The notes under the pieces are model-generated. The model did not search any database and was not told the DNA's origin. It saw only the letters and a list, made by a program, of their open reading frames with translations. A DNA stretch of 64,000 nucleotides from Sulfitobacter sabulilitoris. Lineage in GTDB: Bacteria; Pseudomonadota; Alphaproteobacteria; Rhodobacterales; Rhodobacteraceae. Location: assembly GCF_005887615.1 (NCBI RefSeq), contig NZ_VANS01000003.1, positions 348,204 to 412,203 of the forward strand. Direction: 5' to 3'. A program made the translations under genes and the position numbers. Position 1 is the stretch's first letter, and each line of letters opens with the position of its first letter. This document shows, piece after piece, positions 26,431 through 34,419 of this stretch.

Positions 26431-26845
26431 GCGCGGAAGGCTGGATGACCGCGGTCGCCGGGGCAACCCGAAGGTCGAGGAAAGTCCGGACTCCAGGAAG
26501 ATACGGTGCCGGGTAACACCCGGGCGGGGCAACCCGACGGACAGCGCCACAGAAATGAAACCGCCGGTCGCGAAAGGTCGGGCAACCGAAACCACGCGGC
26601 AGGTAAGGGTGAAACGGTGGGGTAAGAGCCCACCGCGCCGCTGGCAACAGGGGCGGCACGGCAAGCCCCACCGGGAGCAATGCCAAATAGGGACCGCGCG
26701 CGCCGCCGCAAGGCGGGGCAGGGCCGCTTCTGCCCCAGCAGGTCCGGGTTGGCAGCTACAGCCGCGCAGGCAACTGCGCGGTCAGAGGAATGGTCATCGA
26801 TGGGGGCAACCCCGGGACAGAATCCGGCTTACAGGCCTTCCGCGC
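26431..26845 (+). ncRNA. rnpB: RNase P RNA (bacterial class A)
   Basis: Catalytic RNA of RNase P, which matures the 5' ends of tRNAs. The ends pair as helix P1: GCGCGGAAGGC at 26431-26441 with GCCTTCCGCGC at 26835-26845. The universally conserved element GAGGAAAGTCCGGACTCC is at about 26478-26495, and the 3' conserved ACAGAATCCGGCTTACAGG is at about 26816-26834. The length of about 415 bases fits alphaproteobacterial type A RNAs. Reading frames called across this stretch are not genes. Confidence 0.97.
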
Positions 26846-26857
26846 GTTCATGGCCGT

Positions 26858-26909
26858 CCGGTGCGGTTTTCCTTCGAAGAAAACGGACCGGAATTTTCAG
26901 AAATTCCGG
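26858..26909 (+). terminator. Two overlapping hairpins downstream of rnpB
   Basis: Hairpin 1 (about 26858-26891) pairs CCGGTGCGGTTTTC with GAAAACGGACCGG, with one bulge and one mismatch, and is followed by AATTTT. Hairpin 2 (26888-26909) is a perfect 9-base stem, CCGGAATTT and AAATTCCGG around TCAG. The CCGG at 26888-26891 belongs to both, so only one can form fully. The most likely role is rnpB 3'-end formation. Confidence 0.55.
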
Positions 26910-26939
26910 CTACAGGGGGCGAAGGCCGTCAAATTGCGG

Positions 26940-26967
26940 TTGACTCGGCACCACACATCACTAGAAC
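26940..26967 (+). promoter_or_regulatory. Probable promoter of rpmG
   Basis: TTGACT at 26940-26945 and TAGAAC at 26962-26967, with 16-base spacing. Transcription would start about 55-60 bases before the rpmG ATG. Confidence 0.55.
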
Positions 26968-27030
26968 CCAAAACTCAGGATTTCACGAGCCACCCCGGCG
27001 CGGGGTCATGCTTGTTTCAGGAGAAGTACC

Positions 27031-27198
27031 ATGGCGAAGCCAACCACGATCAAGATCCGTCTGAACTCGTCCGCGGGCACAGGCCATTTCTACGTCACCA
27101 AAAAGAACGCGCGCACCATGACCGAAAAGATGGTCATCCGGAAATATGACCCCGTTGCGCGCAAGCATGTCGAATACAAGGAAGGCAAGATCAAGTAA
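27031..27198 (+). CDS. rpmG: 50S ribosomal protein L33
   Basis: A 55-residue ribosomal protein of the large subunit. The sequence [16 protein letters not shown], then [15 protein letters not shown] and ending [10 protein letters not shown] is typical of alphaproteobacterial L33. It lacks the CxxC zinc pairs, so it is the zinc-independent (C-minus) form. A strong CAGGAGAAGTACC site precedes the ATG. It has its own predicted promoter and a terminator directly downstream, so it is probably a single-gene unit. Confidence 0.96.
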   Translation: MAKPTTIKIRLNSSAGTGHFYVTKKNARTMTEKMVIRKYDPVARKHVEYKEGKIK

Positions 27199-27222
27199 GA
27201 TCGCCTTCTGCCGCAGACACCG

Positions 27223-27250
27223 AAAGGCCGCGCATCACGCGCGGCCTTTT
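27223..27250 (+). terminator. Rho-independent terminator of rpmG
   Basis: A perfect stem AAAGGCCGCGC/GCGCGGCCTTT around loop ATCAC is followed by TTTT. It starts 25 bases after the rpmG stop codon. Confidence 0.9.
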
Positions 27251-27297
27251 GCGTTTTGCCGCCACCCGAACACCCCGCGCAGGAGCAGACCCGCCCG

Positions 27298-27774
27298 ATG
27301 CAGATACGCGCATCGACCCTTGCCGATCTGGCCGCCGTCGACGCCCTTCTGGCGCGGGTCTATCCGCGGCTGCTCAAGGCCGATTATCCGCCGTCGGTCC
27401 TGGTCACCGCACTGCCCCTCATCAGCCGCGCACAGCCCGCTTTGTTGCGCTGCGGCACCCACTACGTGGTCGAGGAGGAGGGCCGGATCCTTGGCGCAGG
27501 CGGCTGGACGCCAGACGCAGCGGACGGCGCCAGGGCGCATATCCGGCACCTTGTCGTGGATGACCGTGAGCAGCGCCGGGGCATTGCGCGCCGCATCGTC
27601 ACGCGATGCGCCGCGCAGGCCCGCGCGGGGGGCGCTGCCGTGCTTGAATGCTGGTCCACCCGCACCGCCGTGCCCTTCTATGCCGCACTGGGATTCGAGA
27701 CCTGCGGGCCCCTCAACGTGCCGTTGCGGGCGGGCATCGTCTTTCCCTCGGTGCGGATGATCCGTGCGCTCTGA
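27298..27774 (+). CDS. GNAT-family N-acetyltransferase
   Basis: A 158-residue acetyl-CoA-dependent acyltransferase. Motif A (IRHLVVDDREQRRGIARRIV) is at about residues 83-102 and contains the RxxGxA pyrophosphate loop. The C-terminal YAALGFETCGP is the usual GNAT ending. The ATG at 27298 is chosen because homology starts at MQIRASTLADLAAVDALL and AGGAG precedes it; an upstream in-frame TTG lies inside the rpmG terminator region. The substrate is unknown. Confidence 0.9.
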   Translation: MQIRASTLADLAAVDALLARVYPRLLKADYPPSVLVTALPLISRAQPALLRCGTHYVVEEEGRILGAGGWTPDAADGARAHIRHLVVDDREQRRGIARRIVTRCAAQARAGGAAVLECWSTRTAVPFYAALGFETCGPLNVPLRAGIVFPSVRMIRAL

Positions 27775-27797
27775 ACGGTGTCGGGTCGGCGGGCCAC

Positions 27798-27828
27798 AAA
27801 AAAAACCGGCCCCCTTTCAGGAGCCGGC
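27798..27828 (-). terminator. Rho-independent terminator of the Bax-inhibitor-1 family gene
   Basis: On the minus strand, CCGGCTCC pairs with GGGGGCCGG around a TGAAA-type loop and is followed by eight T residues. It lies 28 bases after the stop codon. Confidence 0.9.
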
Positions 27829-27855
27829 CACGAGACGTGTTGCGGGCTGTGCCGC

Positions 27856-28632
27856 TTATTCGCGATTGCCGAACAGTTGCAGCAGCATCATGAACATGTT
27901 GATGAAGTCCAGGTAGAGCCGCAGCGACCCCATGATCGCGGACTTGCCAAGCCACTCCGTGTCACCCTGACCGGCATGCGCCAGATACTCGTTCTTGATC
28001 TGCTGCGTGTCATAGGCGGTCAGACCGGCAAAGATCAGCACACCAAGAGCCGAGATCGCGAACATGATCGCGGGCGAGCCCAGGAAGATGTTGACGATCG
28101 ATGCGACGATCAGGCCGACAACACCCATGATCAGGAAGCTGCCCCAGCCCGAGATGTCTTTTTTCGTGGTGTAGCCCCACAGCGACAGGCTGGCGAAGGC
28201 GATCGACGTGATCAGGAAGATCTGCGCGATCGAATAGCCGGTAAACACCAGGAAGATCGAGCTGATCGAGATGCCCATCACGGCTGCAAACACATAGAAC
28301 AGCAACTGTGCGGTCGCCGCCGAAATGCGGTTGATGCCTGCACCAAGGCCGAACACGAAGGCCAGCGGCGCGAACATTACCACCCACTTGAGCGGCGACA
28401 TATAAAGCGCCGCGCCAAGGCTGGTCAGGTATTTGTCGCTGCCGATCTGTGCCGCGGCCAGCGCGGGATCGGTCGTCACCGCAAGGCCGGAAATCGCCCA
28501 GGCGGCGGCAAAGGTGATCAGCATGCCCACGGACATCGTGCCGTAGACCTTGTTCATGTGGGCGCGCAGACCCTCGTCAATCTGGGCGGCGCGGGATCCG
28601 GCCGTTGTCCGGATTGTATTCACGTCTGCCAT
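27856..28632 (-). CDS. Bax inhibitor-1/YccA family membrane protein
   Basis: A 258-residue inner-membrane protein with seven predicted helices, related to YccA and YbhL (TMBIM superfamily, possible calcium/proton leak channels or FtsH modulators). Family features are AHMNKVYGTMSVGMLIT at the N-terminus, SIFLVFTGYSIAQIFLIT, and the C-terminal FAGLTAYDTQQIKNEYL with the conserved YDTQ. Its length is usual. A GGAGG site precedes the ATG and its own terminator follows, so it appears monocistronic. Confidence 0.93.
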   Translation of the reverse strand: MADVNTIRTTAGSRAAQIDEGLRAHMNKVYGTMSVGMLITFAAAWAISGLAVTTDPALAAAQIGSDKYLTSLGAALYMSPLKWVVMFAPLAFVFGLGAGINRISAATAQLLFYVFAAVMGISISSIFLVFTGYSIAQIFLITSIAFASLSLWGYTTKKDISGWGSFLIMGVVGLIVASIVNIFLGSPAIMFAISALGVLIFAGLTAYDTQQIKNEYLAHAGQGDTEWLGKSAIMGSLRLYLDFINMFMMLLQLFGNRE

Positions 28633-28866
28633 CTAGAACCTCCAATAGAAAACCAGTGCGCAGCAGACAAGCCTACTGCGCTCGAGTTGAATATCGGGGT
28701 CTCTCCGCGTCATTTCAAGGGTTTTCACTGCGCAAAGCGCCGCAGGCCGCCGAAAAGCGATTCCGGGCCCGTGCGCCGGACGCCAAAGCGGCGAAACGCT
28801 GCTGACAAATGCGTTTTTTGCAAACGATCACGCCGGTTTGCCACTGGCGGCGCGATGCCGCGCGGA

Positions 28867-29082
28867 TCAGCGCGTCCAGGTCTGCGGCGCGTCCCAGAAG
28901 GGTCGGCTGGCTTCGGCCTTGGCCTGTGCGGCGGTCACGCCGATGTCATCGAGCGCCGTGGCGTCCAGACGGGCCAGCGCGCGGCGCGACCGCCACAGCG
29001 CCAGCCGCTGCGACAAGGACAGCGCAGGGACGGCAGGATGCACAAGGCGGGTGGGGCGGGCGAATAGGTCAAGCAGGGCCAT
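28867..29082 (-). CDS. DUF1127 small protein
   Basis: A 71-residue basic protein. The C-terminal half carries the DUF1127 pattern: RLALWRSRRALARLDATALDDIGVT, an arginine-rich helix followed by an LDxxxLxDIG-type motif. Alphaproteobacterial DUF1127 proteins have been linked to sRNA-mediated regulation and metabolic adaptation; this one is uncharacterised. The ATG at 29082 has AGGAG 10 bases upstream. It is divergent from the LysR gene across 125 bases. The 234 bases between it and the Bax-inhibitor gene hold no gene that I can see. Confidence 0.8.
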   Translation of the reverse strand: MALLDLFARPTRLVHPAVPALSLSQRLALWRSRRALARLDATALDDIGVTAAQAKAEASRPFWDAPQTWTR

Positions 29083-29207
29083 GGGGCGTCTCCTATGGTG
29101 AGGTGTGATGCGTGATGCACTTTTCATCAAATTGCTTGATGTATATGGCGGTCTGTGATCTATTACAAAAACGAATATTTGTGACCTTTTACATTCCGGG
29201 TGGTGAT

Positions 29208-30083
29208 ATGCGAAATCTGGACGTGACGACGCTGCGCTCTTTCATGGCGGTTGCCGATTCCGGGGGCGTGACCCGCGCCGCCGGGTTCTTGCACCTGACG
29301 CAGTCGGCCGTGTCGATGCAACTCAAGCGGTTGGAGGAGACATTGGGCCTCGATCTGCTGGACCGGTCGGGGCGGGGCATCGCCCTGACTGCCAACGGCG
29401 AGCAGTTGCTGGTCTATGCCCGCCGTATGGTGGCCCTGAACGACGAGGTGATCGCCAAGTTGACCGATCAGGCCTACGAGGGCGAAATCACCCTCGGCGT
29501 GCCGCATGACATCGTCTATCCGTCGATTCCCCAGGTTCTCAAGCAATTCAACGCGGCGTTCCCGCGGGTGCGCGTGCATCTGGTGTCGTCCTACACACGG
29601 GCGCTGCGCGACCAGTTCGCGCGCGGCGAATGCGACCTGATCCTGACCACCGAAACCGACGCCGCCCCCGAGGCGGAAACACTGGCCCTGCGTCCGCTGT
29701 GCTGGATCGGCGCGCCGGGCGGCACCGCATGGCGGCAGCGTCCGTTGCGGCTGGCGTTTTGCCGCTATTGCACGTTCCGGCCCAAGGTGGTCGAGGCGCT
29801 GGAGGCCGCCGGAATCTCGTGGGACATGGCGGTCGAGACGGAATCAGACCGCACCGTCGAGGCCACGGTCAGCGCGGATCTGGCCGTGCACACGATGATC
29901 GAAGGCACCGAACCGCCACACCTTGAGCGGATCGACCACAACGGCGCCTTGCCGGATCTGCCGCTTCAGCACATCAACCTCTACGGCGCGCAGACCTCGC
30001 GCGGGGTGGTGACCGACACGTTGGCGGATTTCCTGCGCCGCGCCTTTGCGGGTGCCGGGGTCAGCCGGCTCAAGGCGGGCTGA
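29208..30083 (+). CDS. LysR-family transcriptional regulator
   Basis: A 291-residue regulator. The N-terminal winged helix-turn-helix spans about residues 2-60 (LRSFMAVADSGGVTRAAGFLHLTQSAVSMQLKRLEE split over two helices). A linker and a periplasmic-binding-protein-like effector domain follow (GEITLGVPHDIVYPSIPQVL). The ATG at 29208 is chosen because family homology starts at MRNLDVTTLRSF; upstream in-frame codons lie in the promoter region. The DUF1127 gene is divergent and is a natural first target. The effector is unknown. Confidence 0.9.
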   Translation: MRNLDVTTLRSFMAVADSGGVTRAAGFLHLTQSAVSMQLKRLEETLGLDLLDRSGRGIALTANGEQLLVYARRMVALNDEVIAKLTDQAYEGEITLGVPHDIVYPSIPQVLKQFNAAFPRVRVHLVSSYTRALRDQFARGECDLILTTETDAAPEAETLALRPLCWIGAPGGTAWRQRPLRLAFCRYCTFRPKVVEALEAAGISWDMAVETESDRTVEATVSADLAVHTMIEGTEPPHLERIDHNGALPDLPLQHINLYGAQTSRGVVTDTLADFLRRAFAGAGVSRLKAG

Positions 30084-30209
30084 GCACGCCGGCGTGGCGC
30101 GCGCAGGAGTCCCGCAATGCGTGCATTTTCACAAAGTTGACCAGGCCCCGCTCCGTATCGGCGGCAATTGGCCGACCGATGTCTTGCCGTGCCGCAGACG
30201 GGGATCATC

Positions 30210-30264
30210 GCGCGGGGTCGGGGTGCGCTACCGGACCCGGTCAGAGAATCACACGACCCCGCGC
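30210..30264. repeat. 11-base perfect inverted repeat with nested hairpin; candidate structured RNA
   Basis: GCGCGGGGTCG at 30210-30220 pairs with CGACCCCGCGC at 30254-30264. The 33-base loop contains a small hairpin, ACCG and CGGT around GACC. No T run follows on either strand, so it does not look like an intrinsic terminator. Confidence 0.45.
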
Positions 30265-30387
30265 CCGGCGGCGCGCGGAGACCAACGCATTGAAAAACAA
30301 TCCTAAGTTGATTCCGGTCCGGAAATGTGCGATCATCTAGAAATTGGTAAACGGACTCTCTGGATTGGTCGAACATGACACCGCCCG

Positions 30388-30481
30388 TTGATTTCATGGT
30401 TCTGTGATGACCTGCCTTCGCGCATGTCGCCCTGAGGTTGAAGCGCTTTGTTTTATTAGCGGTTGATCGATTCCATGGTTC
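30388..30481 (+). promoter_or_regulatory. Imperfect direct repeats upstream of the XRE gene, possible operator
   Basis: TTGATTTCATGGTTC at 30388-30402 recurs as TTGATCGATTCCATGGTTC at 30463-30481, identical at both ends with a 4-base insertion and one change in the middle. They lie 112 to 190 bases before the XRE start codon. Confidence 0.35.
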
Positions 30482-30592
30482 CCGTACATTGGTCTTGGCC
30501 GCAAATTTCAGGGCTACAAAGAATTATCTGGCCGACCGATGACGCGTAATTTCACGCTGGCCATCACGGCACGACAAAAAGGAAACCGTATC

Positions 30593-30964
30593 ATGGCCCA
30601 TGAGGTGGATGTTCATGTTGGACAGCGCATTCGTCAGCGTCGATGGCTGATCGGCATGACCCAGCAAAAGCTTGCTGAGATGGTCGGGATCAAGTTCCAG
30701 CAGATTCAGAAGTACGAAACCGGGGCGAACCGGGTCAGCGCGTCGCGTCTTTGGGATATTGCCGATGCGCTTTCGGTGGATGTGGCGTTCTTTTTCGAGG
30801 GGTTGAAAGCCGAAGGCAAGGGGCCCGCGCCGTCGTCGGACCTGCCGATGGACACGATGGCCGACAAGGAGGCGATGGACCTCGTGCGGTCGTACTATGC
30901 CATTCCCGAACATCAGCGCCGACGCCTGTTCGAATTGGCCCGCGTTCTGAGCGACGTCGCCTAA
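30593..30964 (+). CDS. XRE-family helix-turn-helix regulator
   Basis: A 123-residue DNA-binding protein. The HTH_3 domain covers about residues 9-65 (VGQRIRQRRWLIGMTQQ, then LAEMVGIKFQQIQKYETG). The C-terminal extension ends RSYYAIPEHQRRRLFELARVL, a pattern repeated in Rhodobacterales XRE proteins, probably for dimerisation. The ATG at 30593 has AAAGGAAAC upstream and matches the family start MAHEVDVHVG. An upstream in-frame ATG at 30539 would add 18 residues without homology. Target genes are unknown. Confidence 0.88.
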   Translation: MAHEVDVHVGQRIRQRRWLIGMTQQKLAEMVGIKFQQIQKYETGANRVSASRLWDIADALSVDVAFFFEGLKAEGKGPAPSSDLPMDTMADKEAMDLVRSYYAIPEHQRRRLFELARVLSDVA

Positions 30965-31045
30965 AGACGCGGCGGTGCTCCCCGGCGTCGGCACCACTGC
31001 CGCGATGTGACTTGCGACGTTGTGCCGAACATGGCATGCGTCGTT

Positions 31046-31855
31046 ATGTCCAGTCTCACACGACAATTTCCCCCCGATATCGACCGCGTGGCGCAGGCGA
31101 TGGCCGATGCTGCCCGCGAGGCGATCCTGCCGTGGTTTCGCCACGCCACGCTTGCCGCCGACAACAAGCTCGACACCGGGTACGACCCCGTCACCCAAGC
31201 GGATCGCGCGGGTGAAAAAGCCATGCGCGCCGTGCTGGCGCGGTATCGGCCCGACGACGCGATCGTGGGCGAGGAATTCGGCCACAGCCCCGGCACCAGC
31301 GGCTACACCTGGGTGCTGGACCCGATCGACGGGACACGCGGCTTTGTGTCCGGCACACCGACGTGGGGGGTGCTGATCGCGTTGTCGGATGCGTCCGGGC
31401 CGGTCTATGGCATGATCGATCAGCCCTATATCGGCGAACGGTTCGTCGGGCATTCGGGGGCCGCGCATCTGACCGGCCCGCGCGGCCACGGCCCGATCAC
31501 GACCCGCGCCGCCCGCGATCTGGGCGACGCGACCCTCTTCACCACATTCCCCGAGGTCGGCACGGCGGAGGATGGCCGCGCCTTTCACGCCGTCGCCGCC
31601 CGGGCGCGGCTGACCCGCTATGGCATGGATTGCTACGCCTATGCGCTGCTGGCGTCCGGCCAGATCGACCTGGTGATCGAGGCGGGACTGAACGCCTACG
31701 ACATCCAGGCGCCCATCGCCCTGATCGAGGCCGCGGGCGGGATCGTGACGGATTGGCAGGGCGGCCCGGCGCATGAGGGCGGTCGCGCTATCGCCGCGGC
31801 AAACCGCCAGATCCATGCGCAGGCGCTGGCGTTGCTGCAATCCAGCCTGACATGA
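31046..31855 (+). CDS. hisN: Histidinol-phosphatase, inositol-monophosphatase type
   Basis: Dephosphorylates histidinol phosphate, the penultimate step of histidine synthesis; Mg-dependent. The 269-residue protein shows the three metal-site motifs: GEEFG (Glu76), LDPIDGTRGF (Asp92, Asp95) and the C-terminal EAGLNAYDIQAPIALIEAAGG. The GTRGF and YDIQ variants are those of HisN-type members, not of SuhB. No clear ribosome site marks the start; ATG 31046 is chosen over 31031 and a GTG at 31007 by homology. It overlaps the amidohydrolase gene by 4 bases. No other his genes are near. Confidence 0.87.
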   Translation: MSSLTRQFPPDIDRVAQAMADAAREAILPWFRHATLAADNKLDTGYDPVTQADRAGEKAMRAVLARYRPDDAIVGEEFGHSPGTSGYTWVLDPIDGTRGFVSGTPTWGVLIALSDASGPVYGMIDQPYIGERFVGHSGAAHLTGPRGHGPITTRAARDLGDATLFTTFPEVGTAEDGRAFHAVAARARLTRYGMDCYAYALLASGQIDLVIEAGLNAYDIQAPIALIEAAGGIVTDWQGGPAHEGGRAIAAANRQIHAQALALLQSSLT

Positions 31856-33192
31856 CCGAAACCCTGATCCGCGGCGCGGACACCCTGCTGACGATGGACG
31901 ACAGCCGCCGCGAACTGGCGGGCGCCGACGTGCTGATCCGCGATGGCGCGATCGCGGGCGTGGGCGCTGGGCTTGCCACCACCGGCGACGTGATCGACGC
32001 GGCGGGCTGCATCGTCACGCCGGGGCTGGTCAACACCCATCACCACCTCTTTCAATCGCTCACGCGCGCGGTGCCCGGCGGGCAGGACGCGCTCTTGTTC
32101 GGGTGGCTCAAGGCGCTCTACCCGATCTGGGCGCGGTTCACGCCCGATCATGTGCACACCTCGGCGCAGGTGGGATTGGCGGAACTCGCGTTGTCGGGGT
32201 GCAGCCTCAGCGCCGATCACCTCTATCTCTATCCCGGCGCTGTCCGGCTCGAGGACACGATTCACGCCGCCGCCGAACTGGGCCTGCGATTCCATCCGAC
32301 GCGTGGCGCGATGAGCATCGGTGTCTCGAACGGCGGCCTGCCCCCGGATGCGCTCGTCGAATCCGAAACCGCGATCCTCGACGACTGCCTGCGCGTGATC
32401 GACGCGTTTCACGATCCCGCCGAGGGGGCGATGTGCCGCGTGGGTGTGGCACCCTGTTCGCCCTTTTCGGTCAGCCCCGATCTGATGCGCGACTCCGCCC
32501 TGCTGGCGCGGGACAAGGGGGTGATGATGCACACCCACTTGGCCGAAAACGACGAGGACGTCGCCTATTCGCTGGCGCAATTCGGCTGCCGTCCGGGGCA
32601 ATACGCCGAAAGCCTGGGCTGGGTCGGGCGCGATGTCTGGCATGCCCATTGCGTCAAGCTGGCTCCGGATGAAATCGCGCTGTTTGCGGCGACGGGAACC
32701 GGCGTCGCGCATTGTCCCTGCTCCAACTGCCGCCTGGGCAGCGGGATTGCCCCGGTGCAGGCGATGCAGCGTGCTGGCGTGCGCGTCGGCCTTGGGGTCG
32801 ATGGATCGGCCAGCAACGACGCGGGCAACCTGATGGCAGAGGCGCGCCAGGCGATGCTGCTGCAGCGCGTGGCGCTGGGGGCCGACGCGATGGGCGCGCG
32901 CGCCGCCCTCGAGCTTGCGACGCGGGGCGGGGCGGACCTGCTGGGGCGGCCCGACTGCGGCCGGATCAGCATCGGCGCACGCGGCGACATCGCGATCTGG
33001 GATGTGCGCGGCATCGAAAGCGCGGGCAGCTGGGATCCCGCGGCGCTGCTTCTGGCGGGCCCGACGACGGTGCGCGATCTGCTGGTGGAGGGACGGCGGA
33101 TTGTCGCGGACGGACAGGTGGCCACCGTTGACATGGCCGCCCTGATTGCCCGACAAAATGCCATGGCGCGCGACCTTCGAACCACCCTGTGA
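31852..33192 (+). CDS. Amidohydrolase, 8-oxoguanine deaminase type
   Basis: A 446-residue metal-dependent deaminase of the amidohydrolase superfamily, in the cytosine/8-oxoguanine/TRZ-ATZ branch. Metal ligands are visible as NTHHHLFQ (His63, His65), the HTHLAENDED segment and the late GVDGSASND aspartate. The HCPCSNCRLGSGIAPV stretch and SNDAGNLMAEARQAMLLQR match 8-oxoguanine deaminases (Pseudomonas PA0142 type). It would convert 8-oxoguanine to urate. Isocytosine or s-triazine deaminase activity cannot be excluded. It is coupled by ATGA to hisN and by GTGA to the CAP gene. Confidence 0.87.
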   Translation: MTETLIRGADTLLTMDDSRRELAGADVLIRDGAIAGVGAGLATTGDVIDAAGCIVTPGLVNTHHHLFQSLTRAVPGGQDALLFGWLKALYPIWARFTPDHVHTSAQVGLAELALSGCSLSADHLYLYPGAVRLEDTIHAAAELGLRFHPTRGAMSIGVSNGGLPPDALVESETAILDDCLRVIDAFHDPAEGAMCRVGVAPCSPFSVSPDLMRDSALLARDKGVMMHTHLAENDEDVAYSLAQFGCRPGQYAESLGWVGRDVWHAHCVKLAPDEIALFAATGTGVAHCPCSNCRLGSGIAPVQAMQRAGVRVGLGVDGSASNDAGNLMAEARQAMLLQRVALGADAMGARAALELATRGGADLLGRPDCGRISIGARGDIAIWDVRGIESAGSWDPAALLLAGPTTVRDLLVEGRRIVADGQVATVDMAALIARQNAMARDLRTTL

Positions 33193-33617
33193 CCCGTCTT
33201 GCCCTGGCCTTGGCGCTCTGGGCCTGCCTGCCGGCGATGGCCGTGGCCGATCGCGCCGCCCTGTCCGCGGTGAACGGCTACCGTGCACAGCAGGGGCGCG
33301 CGCCGCTGTCCTATTCCACGGCGCTGGACCGTGCCGCACAGGCCCATGCCGACGACATGGCGCGGCGCGGGTATTTTTCGCATGACGGTGCGGACGGTTC
33401 GACCGTGGGCAGCCGTGTTGCGGCGCAGGGTTACGGCTGGTGCGTGGTGGCCGAAAACATCGCCAAGGGCCAGCGCGACCTTGCCGCTGTGATGCAGGCC
33501 TGGATCGCGTCGCCCGGCCATCGCCGCAACCTGCGCAACCGGGATGTCACGCAATTCGCGCTAGCCCAAGGGGCGGGGCGGGTTTGGGTCATGATCCTGG
33601 CGGCGCCGGGATGCTGA
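33189..33617 (+). CDS. Secreted CAP-domain (SCP/PR1-like) protein
   Basis: A 142-residue exported protein: signal peptide of about 20 residues (MTRLALALALWACLPAMAVA), then a CAP domain. Landmarks are VNGYRAQQGRAPLSY, AQAHADDMARRGYFSHDG, VVAENIAKGQ and SPGHRRNLRN, which hold the cavity histidines and glutamate. Bacterial CAP proteins are extracellular or periplasmic, and their activity is mostly undefined. The GTG start overlaps the deaminase stop by 4 bases, which is unusual for a secreted protein downstream of a cytoplasmic enzyme. Confidence 0.88.
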   Translation: MTRLALALALWACLPAMAVADRAALSAVNGYRAQQGRAPLSYSTALDRAAQAHADDMARRGYFSHDGADGSTVGSRVAAQGYGWCVVAENIAKGQRDLAAVMQAWIASPGHRRNLRNRDVTQFALAQGAGRVWVMILAAPGC

Positions 33618-33652
33618 ACGCGCCCCATACTCCGGGCCGGGTGCATCGCTGA

Positions 33653-34390
33653 TCAGTCGGCGGCGTCCGCAGGCGTGTAGGTCACGATGGGCCATTCTTC
33701 CTGCCGCAACGCCGTCATGGCCAGCCACACGGTGCCGTCACCGAACCGCGCGCGGCACCATGGCCCGTCGGATGTGGACAGGCACTGGTTCACACGCACG
33801 TTGGTTCCGGCGGCGATGCTGCCAAGGATCGGGGCGTCGCGCCGCGGTTGCGCGCGGGCGTTCAACGTCGCCAGCGTCGTGACCTCGGCAAAGCCCGCGT
33901 CGGCGTCGATCTCGGGCAGGCCAAGATCGGATTGATCCGCGCAGTCCTGCGTGAAGCCAAGATAGAAACACCGATGCTTGCGCAATGCCGCCGCGATCTT
34001 GACGCTGTTGCCGTCGCCCTGCGCACGCTCGACCACAAGGCTGTCGCCGCTCTGACTGAAATCACCGGTCACGCGGAACTGGTTGCCGCCCAACACGGCG
34101 ATCTCGCCACCCTCGGCGGCCAGAATGATGCGCCCTTCGTCGATCGACCACGTCGAAACGGTATCAAGCGGCATGGCGCAGCCGGCGGTGCTGGCGGTGG
34201 GGGCGCTGTCGGTCGCATCCGCGTTCAGGTTCAGTTTGCAGGTCTGGCTGCCATCGCGCATCGCGGCGTCAAAGACGTACCATTCGCCCGAAAACGCCTC
34301 GATGAAATCGCTTTCCGACTGGGCGAACGCAGGGGTGGAAACCGCGATCCCGGCACATAGAAACGCAAGCGCGCGCAATGATTTAGTCAT
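33653..34390 (-). CDS. Exported protein with Inh-like beta-barrel and SH3 domain
   Basis: A 245-residue protein with a cleavable signal peptide (about 1-23, ending AFAQ). Residues about 30-120 look like the AprI/Inh metalloprotease-inhibitor fold: FSGEWYVFDAAM at the start, a cysteine pair (CKLNL...AGCAMPL), and STWSIDEGRIILAAEGG. A bacterial SH3 domain follows at about 170-230 (ATLNARAQPRRDAPILGSIAAGTNV, then WCRARFGDGTVWLA). It lies 29 bases downstream of csgH on the same strand and may be part of the curli transcription unit. The inhibitor assignment is tentative. Confidence 0.7.
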   Translation of the reverse strand: MTKSLRALAFLCAGIAVSTPAFAQSESDFIEAFSGEWYVFDAAMRDGSQTCKLNLNADATDSAPTASTAGCAMPLDTVSTWSIDEGRIILAAEGGEIAVLGGNQFRVTGDFSQSGDSLVVERAQGDGNSVKIAAALRKHRCFYLGFTQDCADQSDLGLPEIDADAGFAEVTTLATLNARAQPRRDAPILGSIAAGTNVRVNQCLSTSDGPWCRARFGDGTVWLAMTALRQEEWPIVTYTPADAAD

Positions 34391-34419
34391 GAATGTCGTC
34401 CTGTCTTGAAGTCAAAGAA

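Larger units (their letters stand above)
30084..30592. other. 509-base intergenic region between the LysR and XRE genes
   Basis: No credible protein gene was seen. It contains a structured inverted repeat (30210-30264), a pair of imperfect direct repeats (30388-30402 and 30463-30481), and AT-richer DNA towards the XRE gene that probably holds its promoter. Confidence 0.6.

Noticed and set aside
30215-30290. tRNA-like stretch (GGTAGCGCACC on the minus strand)
   Set aside because: The D-arm-like sequence is isolated: no acceptor stem, anticodon arm or TTCGAATCC arm can be placed at normal distances.
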